This document shows positions 6,773 to 13,830 of a stretch of 64,000 nt of DNA, in pieces. The DNA comes from a virus, in the IMG/VR virus record IMGVR_UViG_3300006871_000008, positions 1 to 64,000 of that record. One strand, given 5' to 3'. The notes beneath the pieces were generated by a model that was given only the letters and a program-made list of their open reading frames with translations, had not been told where the DNA came from and ran no database searches. A program made the translations under genes and the position numbers. The first letter of the stretch is position 1; each line of letters starts with the position of its first letter.

Positions 6773-6829
6773 TTTTGCTTCGCCACAGCGATTGCCGCAG
6801 CATTGATAAGCACTGGCTTACGACCGCAC

Positions 6830-7066
6830 TTATACGGGCAGCTTGCGGATAAGGAACTTCTCGCCGACTTGCGTAACGGTGTAAAGGTCCGAGTTATCCT
6901 CAAAGTACGCGATAGCGGTGTCCGGGTAAACTGGCAATCCTGCCAGCCCCGACGCCAGCCCCATCACGTCCGACAACTCCGCGACGTTCAACTCGGTCAT
7001 GGCAACCGCCAGGGCTTCGCGGACACGCTGGCCCACCGGGGAACGATGTTCAAGTAATGCGCTCAT
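6830..7066 (-). CDS. Unknown 78-aa protein
   Basis: MSALLEHRSPVGQRVREALAVAMTELNVAELSDVMGLASGL... starts after an AAAGGGA ribosome binding site and overlaps the stop of the upstream gene (ATGA). It appears helical at first and beta-like at the end (DLYTVTQVGEKFLIRKLPV). No family recognised. Confidence 0.7.
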   Translation of the reverse strand: MSALLEHRSPVGQRVREALAVAMTELNVAELSDVMGLASGLAGLPVYPDTAIAYFEDNSDLYTVTQVGEKFLIRKLPV

Positions 7067-7242
7067 GTTCTAAATCCCTTTCGTTTTCGTTTTGGCCGAT
7101 CTTTCTTGAATCGGGAATTAAGTCGCCTGCCAAGAGGCGACACTAAATCAAACCCGAAAAGCGTGGCAGGATTCCGTGCAGGCTTCCCGCCGTCAACTTC
7201 GTACATCACAAATTCGCCCAACTTGGGCCGTTTTCCAGGCAT
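7063..7242 (-). CDS. Small basic protein, 59 aa
   Basis: The start is ATG 7242 behind GGGAGAAACAAAACA, a version of a leader motif also used at 21287 and 39569. The product MPGKRPKLGEFVMYEVDGGK... has a short beta-type N-terminus and a strongly basic C-terminus (RFKKDRPKRKRKGFRT), suggesting nucleic-acid binding. Function unknown. Confidence 0.65.
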   Translation of the reverse strand: MPGKRPKLGEFVMYEVDGGKPARNPATLFGFDLVSPLGRRLNSRFKKDRPKRKRKGFRT

Positions 7243-7290
7243 TGTTTTGTTTCTCCCAGGCCCGCCCACAAGGTCGAGCCATCTATAGGT

Positions 7291-7319
7291 ATTGTATCAT
7301 AAGGCGGGCCTCTTGTCAA
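7291..7319 (-). promoter_or_regulatory. Sigma70-type promoter
   Basis: TTGACA (7319-7314), 17-bp spacer, TACAAT (7296-7291). Leader of about 40 nt to ATG 7242. Confidence 0.75.
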
Positions 7320-7342
7320 GTTTCTCAGTAGAAAAACTTGGA

Positions 7343-7388
7343 GCGCTAAGCGCCGGCAAGCGCTAAGCGCCGGCAAGCGCTAAGCGCC
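7343..7388. repeat. Tandem 17-bp repeat, about 2.7 copies
   Basis: The unit GCGCTAAGCGCCGGCAA occurs twice in full and a third time partially. Each unit contains the palindrome GCGCT-A-AGCGC. The array lies between the promoter at 7291-7319 and the preceding gene, and its right end forms the last codons of the gene at 7380-7820. Confidence 0.85.
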
Positions 7389-7820
7389 GTCAGCCGGTGG
7401 CGTCGGAATTTCTATTACATTCGGTGCAATCGGCACGCCCGGCTTGAGCAAGCGCCGCTTCTCTTTAGGCAACTTCTCCCGGTTCAACTTCTCCGGGTCG
7501 TCGCTGTTGGTCGTCCATGATTCGTGGTAAGTGCCGCAGCGCACGGTGCGGTAGGCTTCGTGGCCCTCGAATACGTCGTGCCAGTCCAGCCTGTAGCCGC
7601 CGTTCTGCCAGTCTCGTTTCGGAAGCGCTCGGATATGTCGCTGTGTCCGATAGTCCAAGACGCGGAATCCTTCTGGCGTGTCAATCCAGAATATAAGCTG
7701 GTCACACTGATAGCTGCAATCGTCGTCAGCGTACAGGTGATTCAACTCGATAATGTCAACGGTGTCGCGGCGTGTGCCGCTCGGCTGCGGCACTATTGAA
7801 AGTAGTAGCAGCGCGATCAT
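7380..7820 (-). CDS. Unknown 146-aa protein with hydrophobic N-terminus
   Basis: MIALLLLSIVPQPSGTRRD... opens with a short hydrophobic run that could be an anchor or weak signal peptide. It is followed by an acidic, aromatic domain (YADDDCSYQCDQLIFWIDTP, YRLDWHDVFEGHEAYR) and a charged tail rich in Lys and Pro. The ATGA overlap with the upstream gene fixes the start. The stop codon lies in the tandem repeat. Function unknown. Confidence 0.65.
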   Translation of the reverse strand: MIALLLLSIVPQPSGTRRDTVDIIELNHLYADDDCSYQCDQLIFWIDTPEGFRVLDYRTQRHIRALPKRDWQNGGYRLDWHDVFEGHEAYRTVRCGTYHESWTTNSDDPEKLNREKLPKEKRRLLKPGVPIAPNVIEIPTPPADGA

Positions 7821-8032
7821 GCCATTAAATCCTTGAGAAACTCGAAAGCGCGGAACTTGATAGTGTTTGTGGCCTCAAGCACCACTTGGACCGACACAAC
7901 TTTGGCAGCCGGTACGTTCTCTTTGGGCACGTTGCGCGTGCTAATACCAGTCTGCCCCAACGTGCAGGACAAGTAGCCGGTGTCGGTGTGATACTCGAAA
8001 TTGTACGGGCCTATAGACCAAAACTTATCCAT
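7817..8032 (-). CDS. Unknown 71-aa protein
   Basis: Begins MDKFWSIGPYNFEYHTDTGYLSC after a GGGGCGAAGA purine-rich stretch and overlaps the upstream stop codon. Alternating hydrophobic residues suggest a small beta sandwich. No motif recognised. Confidence 0.65.
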   Translation of the reverse strand: MDKFWSIGPYNFEYHTDTGYLSCTLGQTGISTRNVPKENVPAAKVVSVQVVLEATNTIKFRAFEFLKDLMA

Positions 8033-8318
8033 TCTTCGCCCCATTGAACATAATCCAAGTGAAACCGCTGCCTACGTCGTCATCGGTCGTGCCGATAACC
8101 ATGTAGCGCCCATCGGGGAAGTCGATGATGCGGCCAAACGATGCCTCACCATGCGAAGCGCGGCAATACGGGGCCAGCAACTCCACGATTTTAGCGCCCA
8201 CTTCAACCGGGATGGGAGTATCGAATTGTGTCCATTCCCGCTGCGTATTCTCTACACACTCGCGGGCCATATGACTGTCGCGGGTCGATACGCCGTGGAT
8301 GCAAGTTTCAGGTGGCAC
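8025..8318 (-). CDS. Unknown protein, 97 aa
   Basis: A GTG at 8318 overlapping the upstream stop gives MPPETCIHGVSTRDSHMARECVEN..., which has a CxHG...C pattern (residues 6, 8 and 21) that might bind a metal. An internal ATG (residue 17) is an alternative start. The C-terminal part (YMVIGTTDDDVGSGFTWIMF) is beta-rich. Function unknown. Confidence 0.55.
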   Translation of the reverse strand: MPPETCIHGVSTRDSHMARECVENTQREWTQFDTPIPVEVGAKIVELLAPYCRASHGEASFGRIIDFPDGRYMVIGTTDDDVGSGFTWIMFNGAKNG

Positions 8319-8853
8319 GGCCTGTTTCCTTCTCGTAGAGTTTCAGAACGCGGGTCAACTCGCTACGCTTGTGCGGCGTGCCGCCAAAATTCATTTGCAG
8401 ATACCACGCCAGCACTTCGCGGCGGGTGCGAAGCTGATTGACGTTAAACAGCAAGTCAAGATTTGCCATACGTGGCTTGTCCGTGTACTCGCGGTAATAG
8501 CTGCCAAACACCTTTAGCTCGTTCGCGATGAACAGGCGAAACGACTCGATGCGCTGCTTGCCGTCAACTAGAACAAAGTCGCCAGTGTAGTCTCGCTGCC
8601 AACCGGGATGGTTGAAGTAAATGATGCGGCCAGTCTTGCCGCCGCTGAACCAGTATTCGAGCCATGCGACTCTCTGCCGCTTTGTCCAGACGTGCGGGCG
8701 TTGGAAGTCCGGGTCAAGATTCAGCTTGCCTTCGCTGTCCTTCTGATGCCGCTCAATCCACGGCATGATGTAGTCAAAGGGTATGTTGACTTGATAATCG
8801 CCATCGCGGATGCGCTGCGGAATGTCGGTGAACTTCGTGATTTTCTTGCTCAT
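8308..8853 (-). CDS. DUF262-like protein (ParB/GmrS N-domain fold)
   Basis: 181 aa from ATG 8853. The central stretch has the DUF262 signature: LDPDFQRPHVWTKRQRVAWL, a variable loop, then a hydrophobic strand and FVLVDGKQRIESFRLFI. Family members are ParB-related and occur in GmrSD-type restriction systems, where this domain hydrolyses NTP. Here it stands alone without the HNH (DUF1524) half, so its role is unclear; a DNA-acting or anti-restriction role is possible. It overlaps both neighbours by a few nt. Confidence 0.8.
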   Translation of the reverse strand: MSKKITKFTDIPQRIRDGDYQVNIPFDYIMPWIERHQKDSEGKLNLDPDFQRPHVWTKRQRVAWLEYWFSGGKTGRIIYFNHPGWQRDYTGDFVLVDGKQRIESFRLFIANELKVFGSYYREYTDKPRMANLDLLFNVNQLRTRREVLAWYLQMNFGGTPHKRSELTRVLKLYEKETGRAT

Positions 8854-9176
8854 TTCGCAGGCTCCCGCACAAAGTTTGGTAGCCCGCACGCCTCAACGAT
8901 CAGGCGGCGCATCCAACTGGCCCGCCGCCCTCGGCGTCGATAGTTGCCCGCAGCCGTGTAGAAGTCATTGACGTTGGTTGGACTCTCGCGCTCGAACCGC
9001 TCAGCCGCATATTGTCGCGTTTCTTTCGGGTGACGCAGTTGGGCGACAAGGTAGTAAATCGGCTGATCTGTCCCGTATCGCTCGCCGATAATCGCTCCGC
9101 CGTCATTGTACCGAAATGGCACGCCCTCATTGCGAAGCTGTTTGACGTGCCGCAGTATGTCTTTGAATCGTACCAT
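8850..9176 (-). CDS. Unknown 108-aa basic protein, leaderless
   Basis: MVRFKDILRHVKQLRNEGVPFRYNDGGAIIGERYG... has a helical basic N-terminus, then a YNDGG turn and an Arg-rich segment (YRRRGRRASWMRRLI). The ATG is 6 nt from the -10 box and no ribosome binding site is present. It leads the unit that includes the DUF262 gene. Confidence 0.7.
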   Translation of the reverse strand: MVRFKDILRHVKQLRNEGVPFRYNDGGAIIGERYGTDQPIYYLVAQLRHPKETRQYAAERFERESPTNVNDFYTAAGNYRRRGRRASWMRRLIVEACGLPNFVREPAK

Positions 9177-9182
9177 AAAACA

Positions 9183-9210
9183 ATCCTATCACGCCGTTTA
9201 GGTTTGTCAA
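9183..9210 (-). promoter_or_regulatory. Promoter placed for a leaderless transcript
   Basis: TTGACA (9210-9205), 16-bp spacer, TAGGAT (9188-9183), then 6 nt to ATG 9176. Confidence 0.8.
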
Positions 9211-9620
9211 GCGCCTGTCCCGGTAATCAACAACTTGAGTTGCTGACGCACGACTTTCTCACTTGGCGAGGGTATGCAGCCGCCGATGGTTACAAGGAAT
9301 TCAACGGCTTCGTGGGATAGTTGGCCCAAGATTCCGGCGAGCGTCCGGTCGATGGAGTTTCTGTCACCAGCGGTAAGGTTCGCATCGTGGATACACTTAC
9401 CCTTGTTGACATAACCGAATCGACCGGCCCCAACTTCCATCTTCAACTTGGCATCGGCCACGTTCTCGGCTTCGGTCGCCCAAAATGTTTCGACCTTGCC
9501 AACGATACCACCCAGGCCGGGGTTGTCGCAGCAAATGAATTTGTCGTGACCGATGCGCTCGACCCAAAACGCATCTTTGGACGACTTGCCCGGCCACGCA
9601 ACTAACATGAATCTACGCAT
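9207..9620 (-). CDS. Unknown 137-aa protein
   Basis: MRRFMLVAWPGKSSKDAFWVERIGHDKFICCDNPG... starts in an overlap with the upstream stop codon (ATGCGTAG). It has a glycine-rich stretch (NPGLGGIVGKVETFWATEAE) and no recognised catalytic motif. Its final codons overlap the next promoter. Confidence 0.65.
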   Translation of the reverse strand: MRRFMLVAWPGKSSKDAFWVERIGHDKFICCDNPGLGGIVGKVETFWATEAENVADAKLKMEVGAGRFGYVNKGKCIHDANLTAGDRNSIDRTLAGILGQLSHEAVEFLVTIGGCIPSPSEKVVRQQLKLLITGTGA

Positions 9621-9924
9621 AGTGCTTAATCCTCACGTTCGCTGAAACCAGATAAAACATGACCGCCAGTTGGTCGTAGAACTTCGCCGTCATATCGGCG
9701 ATACGCTCTATCTCTGGCTCGGTCGCCACAATCCGAACGGGTATCATTCGCTCGGCGAATAGCTGCCCGTCTGGCGCGACCCATTGACCTTTGACGGGTG
9801 GCAAGACCGTCAAGCCGCCAGTAATCCGGCGTACTTGGCTGTCCCATTCCCGGTGGCAGCGTGTCCGAATCGGTCGCCCGTTGTTTCTCACGCATGGTAC
9901 AAGTATCTCCCAAACAGCTTTCAT
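9613..9924 (-). CDS. Unknown 103-aa protein
   Basis: MKAVWEILVPCVRNNGRPIRTRCHREWDSQVRRI... is basic in the first half and hydrophobic-helical at the end (MTAKFYDQLAVMFYLVSANV). It overlaps both neighbours by a few bases. No family recognised. Confidence 0.65.
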   Translation of the reverse strand: MKAVWEILVPCVRNNGRPIRTRCHREWDSQVRRITGGLTVLPPVKGQWVAPDGQLFAERMIPVRIVATEPEIERIADMTAKFYDQLAVMFYLVSANVRIKHYA

Positions 9925-10214
9925 AGGGGCAGCACCGCCGTCAGTCTTGAATCGTGGAAGGCGATAACGCCGCTATGTCCGAAGTCGTAGATAAAATCGT
10001 GCTTGCGGGCAATGGCGTGCATTAAGCCAAGCGCGTTGTTTAGGTCGGAGCGTCGGTTAATACCGAAGGCTGGCACAAGGTCCGACGTGATGTAGCCAAG
10101 CCGCCCGGTATTCGGGTCATGCAGGTAAAGCACGCCGTCCGCGACTTGCAGAATCAGCCCGAATCGGCTGCATGTCCGCACGAACGCTACGATCAGTTTG
10201 CCTAGATCAGTCAT
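9921..10214 (-). CDS. Unknown 97-aa protein
   Basis: Two consecutive ATGs (10217, 10214) overlap the upstream stop. The second is chosen because GGAG lies 7 nt before it. The product MTDLGKLIVAFVRTCSRFGLILQVADGVLYLHDP... looks like a compact alpha/beta domain. Function unknown. Confidence 0.65.
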   Translation of the reverse strand: MTDLGKLIVAFVRTCSRFGLILQVADGVLYLHDPNTGRLGYITSDLVPAFGINRRSDLNNALGLMHAIARKHDFIYDFGHSGVIAFHDSRLTAVLPL

Positions 10215-10551
10215 CATTTGGCTCCAATCCCAATTCCCGGCTGACGAGTTTCCGAATCCACTTTTGACGGGGCGAGTGTTGCCGTCGCCCTGGCCGTTTG
10301 CAGGCCCGCGTGAAGTCCCGAAAGTTGTTGGGGTCGAGTGGGAAGCAGGACATGCCACGCATCCGTGACGACCGCAGGCCCGGCCTATTGTGGACGACCC
10401 GCATGATCGCTACAATCGGTTCAATCCCTCGACGGGCACGGGCGCTCAATCGCCCGCTGATAGTGCCACCGTCAAGCGACCACTGATAGCGGTCTTTGAC
10501 TTCCCGCAACGCGCGGAGAAGGTGAGCGACGGTGAGTATTGGCATTTGCAT
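10207..10551 (-). CDS. Unknown basic 114-aa protein, leaderless
   Basis: MQMPILTVAHLLRALREVKDRYQWSLDGGTISGRLSARARRG... is highly basic, with LDPNNFRDFTRACKRPGRR near its end; a nucleic-acid-binding role is possible. The ATG sits 6 nt from TAGGAT without a ribosome binding site. Confidence 0.65.
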   Translation of the reverse strand: MQMPILTVAHLLRALREVKDRYQWSLDGGTISGRLSARARRGIEPIVAIMRVVHNRPGLRSSRMRGMSCFPLDPNNFRDFTRACKRPGRRQHSPRQKWIRKLVSRELGLEPNDD

Positions 10552-10557
10552 ACAACA

Positions 10558-10585
10558 ATCCTATCATGCCTACGCACCTTGTCAA
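10558..10585 (-). promoter_or_regulatory. Promoter placed for a leaderless transcript
   Basis: TTGACA (10585-10580), 16-bp spacer, TAGGAT (10563-10558), then 6 nt to ATG 10551. Confidence 0.8.
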
Positions 10586-10586
10586 G

Positions 10587-11105
10587 CTAAACCGGCAAGC
10601 CTTGGACGAACTTGGACTGAATTTCCTCCCGGTCGGGCGGCAAAGCCGTTAAGTCCACTGGCAGGTTCAACCGCTCCGGCGACGGAATCCAAAGTGTCTG
10701 GCCGTTTCGATGCTCATGCCGCGAGCTAAGGCCGTACAACTCCCCGACGCACAGAGCGTCTAAGGCCCGGCGTCCCCGGCGTGTGAGCGTTTGCAGCATC
10801 GCTAGTCGGTGATAATGCGGCAGCCAGACCAGCAATTCCAATCCGTCCAGTACCGGCTTGCCGTTCAGCTTAAACTCGACAAGCCGATTCCACACTTCCA
10901 ACTCCCCGCAGCGGGCGGTCACGTACTGATTGTAGTACGGGTCGAAGTACGACATTACGTTGCGAGTCAGCAAGTGCAGAATCTTGAAGCGGTTGAGCGG
11001 CGTCTTTTCACCAACATACGTCACCATGAACCACTGGCCCGCCGTGGCGAAACGCTGGCGCACAGGAGCGCTGTTCGGTTGTGCAAGCCGGATTATGGGC
11101 AGCAT
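10587..11105 (-). CDS. Unknown 172-aa protein
   Basis: Starts at ATG 11105 overlapping the upstream stop (a longer in-frame reading is a shadow). MLPIIRLAQPNSAPVRQRFATAGQWFMVTYVGEKTPLNRFK... has aromatic-rich segments (SYFDPYYNQYVTARCGELEVW) and an arginine cluster (TRRGRRALDAL). No named family recognised. Confidence 0.65.
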   Translation of the reverse strand: MLPIIRLAQPNSAPVRQRFATAGQWFMVTYVGEKTPLNRFKILHLLTRNVMSYFDPYYNQYVTARCGELEVWNRLVEFKLNGKPVLDGLELLVWLPHYHRLAMLQTLTRRGRRALDALCVGELYGLSSRHEHRNGQTLWIPSPERLNLPVDLTALPPDREEIQSKFVQGLPV

Positions 11106-11491
11106 GGTATTGGCTCCAAGTAGGCGGTCGGAATCGGCAGCCCGCACGCCGCCATCGTCCGCTGTTGTTGCGTTTGTGGCGCTGGCCGCGTTTTCGGGTT
11201 GAGCCAGTAATTCGGCGGCGGCACTTTGTCCAGCCAGAGCAGCGCACCGTGAACACCAATCGCCACGATACGATTCTCGGACTCGATACGCAGTTGCACG
11301 GTCGGGTCTTTGACGTATTCGACAATGACTTCGTGGACTCGCTTGCGGGAGTGAACCACGCACGCCGTCGTTTCCTCGAAGTATTGGATATTGCCCACGC
11401 CCGACTTGAGCGTGCGAACCACGACCCGGAATACGGGCGGGATGATCGGTGGCAATTCGTAGTTGCTCATTTGCGTTGCTGTTGGGGTCAT
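11093..11491 (-). CDS. Unknown 132-aa protein of the VPPPNYW pair
   Basis: Starts at ATG 11491 two bases after the upstream stop codon. It shares a C-terminal domain with the protein at 13072-13827: here RIESENRIVAIGVHGALLWL followed by DKVPPPNYW, there FRVENDCGKIVGIQAHGEILWL followed by ANVPPPNYW. The first part also matches loosely (PVFRVVVRTLKSG / NSYRLVVREMIYN). This is an intragenomic duplication. The tail is rich in Pro and Gln. Function unknown. Confidence 0.7.
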   Translation of the reverse strand: MTPTATQMSNYELPPIIPPVFRVVVRTLKSGVGNIQYFEETTACVVHSRKRVHEVIVEYVKDPTVQLRIESENRIVAIGVHGALLWLDKVPPPNYWLNPKTRPAPQTQQQRTMAACGLPIPTAYLEPIPCCP

Positions 11492-11492
11492 A

Positions 11493-11921
11493 TTAGCCAC
11501 CACCGTCGCCGTACTCGATTGTCTGCACGACGTTGCCTTCGCCATCCAACTGAAATCCGAGGTTGCTGAGGGGGCCGTGCATGAAACCAGCCGTGAGTCG
11601 TCGCTGGTGGCCGAATACGTCACAGAGGGATGCGAAAAACCTAAGATCGTCGCCCCACGCCGTTCGCGTCGAAGTCTCTTGCGGGTTGTCGTATTGGTAT
11701 TTGAGGCAATAGGCTTCAAGGTGGACTCGGACAGGGTTGAGGCCGTTGATGCAGAAGTCAAGTCGGCACTGAGTTTTGAATTGTCGTTCATGGATTAAGA
11801 TACTTTCAAGAATCTCCCGCAGTCCCAATTCGTTTGACGGCTTCGGCTGGATGCACAGCACAAGCTGCCAGTGCCGCATATCTTCGGCACTGAGTTTCGT
11901 GTCAAGGAAGTGATTGCTCAT
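11493..11921 (-). CDS. Unknown 142-aa protein, leaderless
   Basis: MSNHFLDTKLSAEDMRHWQLVLCIQPKPSNELGLREILESI... is an apparent alpha/beta protein ending in a glycine-rich acidic tail (IEYGDGGG). The ATG is 6 nt from TAAGAT. No recognised family. Confidence 0.7.
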   Translation of the reverse strand: MSNHFLDTKLSAEDMRHWQLVLCIQPKPSNELGLREILESILIHERQFKTQCRLDFCINGLNPVRVHLEAYCLKYQYDNPQETSTRTAWGDDLRFFASLCDVFGHQRRLTAGFMHGPLSNLGFQLDGEGNVVQTIEYGDGGG

Positions 11922-11927
11922 ACACTA

Positions 11928-11955
11928 ATCTTACCACGCCGTTACAGCTTGTCAA
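11928..11955 (-). promoter_or_regulatory. Promoter placed for a leaderless transcript
   Basis: TTGACA (11955-11950), 16-bp spacer, TAAGAT (11933-11928), then 6 nt to ATG 11921. It overlaps the last codons of the upstream gene. Confidence 0.8.
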
Positions 11956-12493
11956 CCCACCAGCAAACTTTTCCACAACTGTTGTGCGGCAAAGACTTTA
12001 CGATGCGGGCACGGTACTGATACGTCTTGACGTAGGGCGGTTCGTCACTCGTCAACCAGTCGGTATCGCCCTCCCGCTGCCGACGTTGTTGGACAAGCGC
12101 GTTGCGTACCTTAACCGCTCCGGCCCACCACGGCAAATACAAATCGGGATACCAGCCGCTATAACTCACCGATTCAGCAGGACGGACGCGAGTGGTAATA
12201 TCCCTGCACTCAATCATCCACCAGAACGGCTCTGTTGGCTTATCGTTCCATCGGCGAGAGTCGATGGCGTTTTGGATTCGCGTGCGTCGTGGCCCTAGCT
12301 CGCAGTCTTGCGTGCGAGTCGAACCAGTCCACTCGACACCGCAGTACGGGCAGAACTTCCAAACGGCGGTGAACGCCCCATCATGGGTGTAGCCCGGCCA
12401 GCTACGCCCCTCCCATTGCTTGTAGCAATTCAAGCACTGGTAGAGCGCACAGCCGTCGTCAGTGTAATGGACGTATCGCCACTTTGGAATCAT
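11942..12493 (-). CDS. Zinc-ribbon protein, 183 aa
   Basis: A CLNC (residues 20-23) and CPYC (48-51) pair near the N-terminus forms a rubredoxin-like zinc ribbon (ALYQCLNCYKQWEG...WKFCPYCGVEWTG). The rest is tryptophan-rich (EPFWWMIECRD, LPWWAGAVKVR) with no catalytic signature. It overlaps the upstream gene by an ATGA junction. Function unknown; zinc ribbons of this kind usually bind nucleic acid or protein. Confidence 0.7.
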   Translation of the reverse strand: MIPKWRYVHYTDDGCALYQCLNCYKQWEGRSWPGYTHDGAFTAVWKFCPYCGVEWTGSTRTQDCELGPRRTRIQNAIDSRRWNDKPTEPFWWMIECRDITTRVRPAESVSYSGWYPDLYLPWWAGAVKVRNALVQQRRQREGDTDWLTSDEPPYVKTYQYRARIVKSLPHNSCGKVCWWVDKL

Positions 12494-12714
12494 TCTTTCA
12501 CTTCCACCACGTCAAAGGAAGGTACTCGCGCTCCATTGTCTAACCAGAGCGTGTAATACGGGTCTGCCTCTGCGAATCCTTGATGGTATTCCGCAGAAGC
12601 GACTCGCGCTGTCACCAGCTTCGGAGTTATGTCTAACACAAAATCGCCATTTGCCCTACGAACCGCAACTGTATCCGGCTTGCCAGCATAGGCTACTAAA
12701 GTTCCACGTTTCAT
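12490..12714 (-). CDS. Unknown 74-aa protein
   Basis: MKRGTLVAYAGKPDTVAVRRANGDFVLDITPKLVTAR... starts in an ATGA overlap and looks like a small beta-barrel. It lies directly behind the cyclotransferase-like gene. No motif recognised. Confidence 0.65.
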   Translation of the reverse strand: MKRGTLVAYAGKPDTVAVRRANGDFVLDITPKLVTARVASAEYHQGFAEADPYYTLWLDNGARVPSFDVVEVKE

Positions 12715-13079
12715 CGACGCCACACTCCGCTCTTGATTTCAACGCCGCTTAGTCGCCCGACGTGATTGGCGATGTAGGCCCACACGTCAATCGTGTCGCC
12801 CTTCTGGTCATGCACTATTACCCGCTCGCGGGTGTAAAGGCCACGATTCACACCCTCGATAACGTCGAGATAGTTCAGAATGTCGTCGTCAACGCGATAC
12901 ACTTCGCCCGTCACTTCGATACCCTTCTCTGACCGCACAAGGGCCGGGAACGCACCCAGGTCAACCAGCTTGAACGCCGCAGGCGTCTTGTAGTTGCCGA
13001 CGTAGGTGCAGCCCTGGATAACGTAATGAAGCGCGAAGTCGGCTTTAAGCGTGCCGTATGCAAACAGTAGTTCAGTCAT
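12711..13079 (-). CDS. Gamma-glutamylcyclotransferase-like (GGCT/AIG2 fold)
   Basis: 122 aa from ATG 13079 (overlap with the upstream stop). It begins MTELLFAYGTLKADFALH, the YGTL signature of the GGCT/AIG2 fold, and continues with GNYKTPAAFKLVDLGAFPAL and VTGEVYRVDDDILNYLDVIEG, which match the family order; the Glu of GEVYRV lies where the family keeps a conserved acidic residue. Such enzymes release 5-oxoproline from gamma-glutamyl amines or peptides. The amidoligase and amidotransferase 7 kb away make a shared gamma-glutamyl pathway attractive, but this is inference. Confidence 0.85.
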   Translation of the reverse strand: MTELLFAYGTLKADFALHYVIQGCTYVGNYKTPAAFKLVDLGAFPALVRSEKGIEVTGEVYRVDDDILNYLDVIEGVNRGLYTRERVIVHDQKGDTIDVWAYIANHVGRLSGVEIKSGVWRR

Positions 13080-13827
13080 TGTTGGCCCATCCTCCCGCCA
13101 TGCAGATTTCGGGTTCTGGCTGCTCCGGTGCTGGCGGCTTCGGCGGCGCAGGCTTGCCCCAATAGTTCGGCGGCGGGACGTTCGCCAGCCATAAAATTTC
13201 GCCGTGGGCCTGGATTCCCACAATCTTGCCGCAATCGTTTTCAACCCGGAATTGAGACTCGTCTGTGTACGCAGCCTTAATGTCCTTGAAGCACTTGATG
13301 CAAGTCCCAAGTGTTCCAGCTTCCAACACCATATCGACCGGCTTCATTCCAGCGCCGGTATCGTTGTAAATCATTTCACGGACGACCAGCCGGTAGGAAT
13401 TGGGCGGCGGGGCAACGTAATTGCCCGCACCCTTGCACCAGCCGCACTGTTCCGTCACTATGTAGCCCATCGAACTTGACACGTACTCCATCTTACCCTT
13501 GTTGCCCTTACATTTCGGGCAAACGTCAAAGGTCTGGTAATACGCCTGCAAGTAATGCGGCTCCCCGGCTTCCTTCATACGCTCCCGCCAGTGCCGCACA
13601 ACTCCAATCGACCAGTTGATATGGCCGCTGATTAGTTGGTACGTACCGATTGGAGCGTATATGCCATCTTCACCGAGTTTGCTGATCGTGCGAGCATCCT
13701 TTAGATAGGTCGTGCCGCGAAGCTGGCTGTACGCCGCTTTGATTGCGTTGGTGATACTGTCGTAGCTCCCGGTCGATACGCAGAGCGAATCGGTGACGAG
13801 ATACGGTAGTCTGTTGTTATTTTCCAT
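13072..13827 (-). CDS. DnaJ-type zinc-finger protein, 251 aa
   Basis: Two CxxCxGxG-like motifs (CPKCKGNKG and CGWCKGAG, around residues 102-140) form a half DnaJ zinc finger. The C-terminal domain is shared with 11093-11491 and ends VPPPNYW followed by a Pro-rich tail (KPAPPKPPAPEQPEP). The ATG is 6 nt from TATAAT and lacks a ribosome binding site; the -35 is the weak TTGCGG. No J domain is present, so this is not a co-chaperone in the usual sense. Confidence 0.7.
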   Translation of the reverse strand: MENNNRLPYLVTDSLCVSTGSYDSITNAIKAAYSQLRGTTYLKDARTISKLGEDGIYAPIGTYQLISGHINWSIGVVRHWRERMKEAGEPHYLQAYYQTFDVCPKCKGNKGKMEYVSSSMGYIVTEQCGWCKGAGNYVAPPPNSYRLVVREMIYNDTGAGMKPVDMVLEAGTLGTCIKCFKDIKAAYTDESQFRVENDCGKIVGIQAHGEILWLANVPPPNYWGKPAPPKPPAPEQPEPEICMAGGWANND

Positions 13828-13830
13828 AGC

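Larger units (their letters stand above)
6459..6829. other. Intergenic region with inverted repeat and short repeats
   Basis: About 370 nt with no confident gene. It holds a promoter (6465-6492), copy 2 of the 13-bp inverted repeat (6556-6609), three GACTAT words spaced 16-18 bp apart on the minus strand between about 6608 and 6650, an AT-rich stretch (6600-6660) and the terminator at 6740-6772. A 43-codon ORF at 6526-6657 is described separately with low confidence. Confidence 0.6.

Noticed and set aside
6667-6903. A possible 78-aa leftward gene
   Set aside because: It runs in another frame through the terminator at 6740-6772 and most of the real gene 6830-7066, has no ribosome binding site, and its composition is that of a shadow.
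3120-7400. CRISPR array
   Set aside because: The inverted repeat has only two copies 3.4 kb apart and the 17-bp tandem repeat has no spacers, so neither looks like a repeat-spacer array.
8308-8853. A complete GmrSD-type restriction enzyme
   Set aside because: Only the DUF262-like half is present; no HNH (DUF1524) domain is in this gene or its neighbours.
11093-11791. A longer 232-aa reading of the 132-aa gene
   Set aside because: The extra N-terminal part is an antiphase reading of the 142-aa gene 11493-11921, rich in Ser/Thr/Arg. The ATG at 11491 follows the upstream stop codon.
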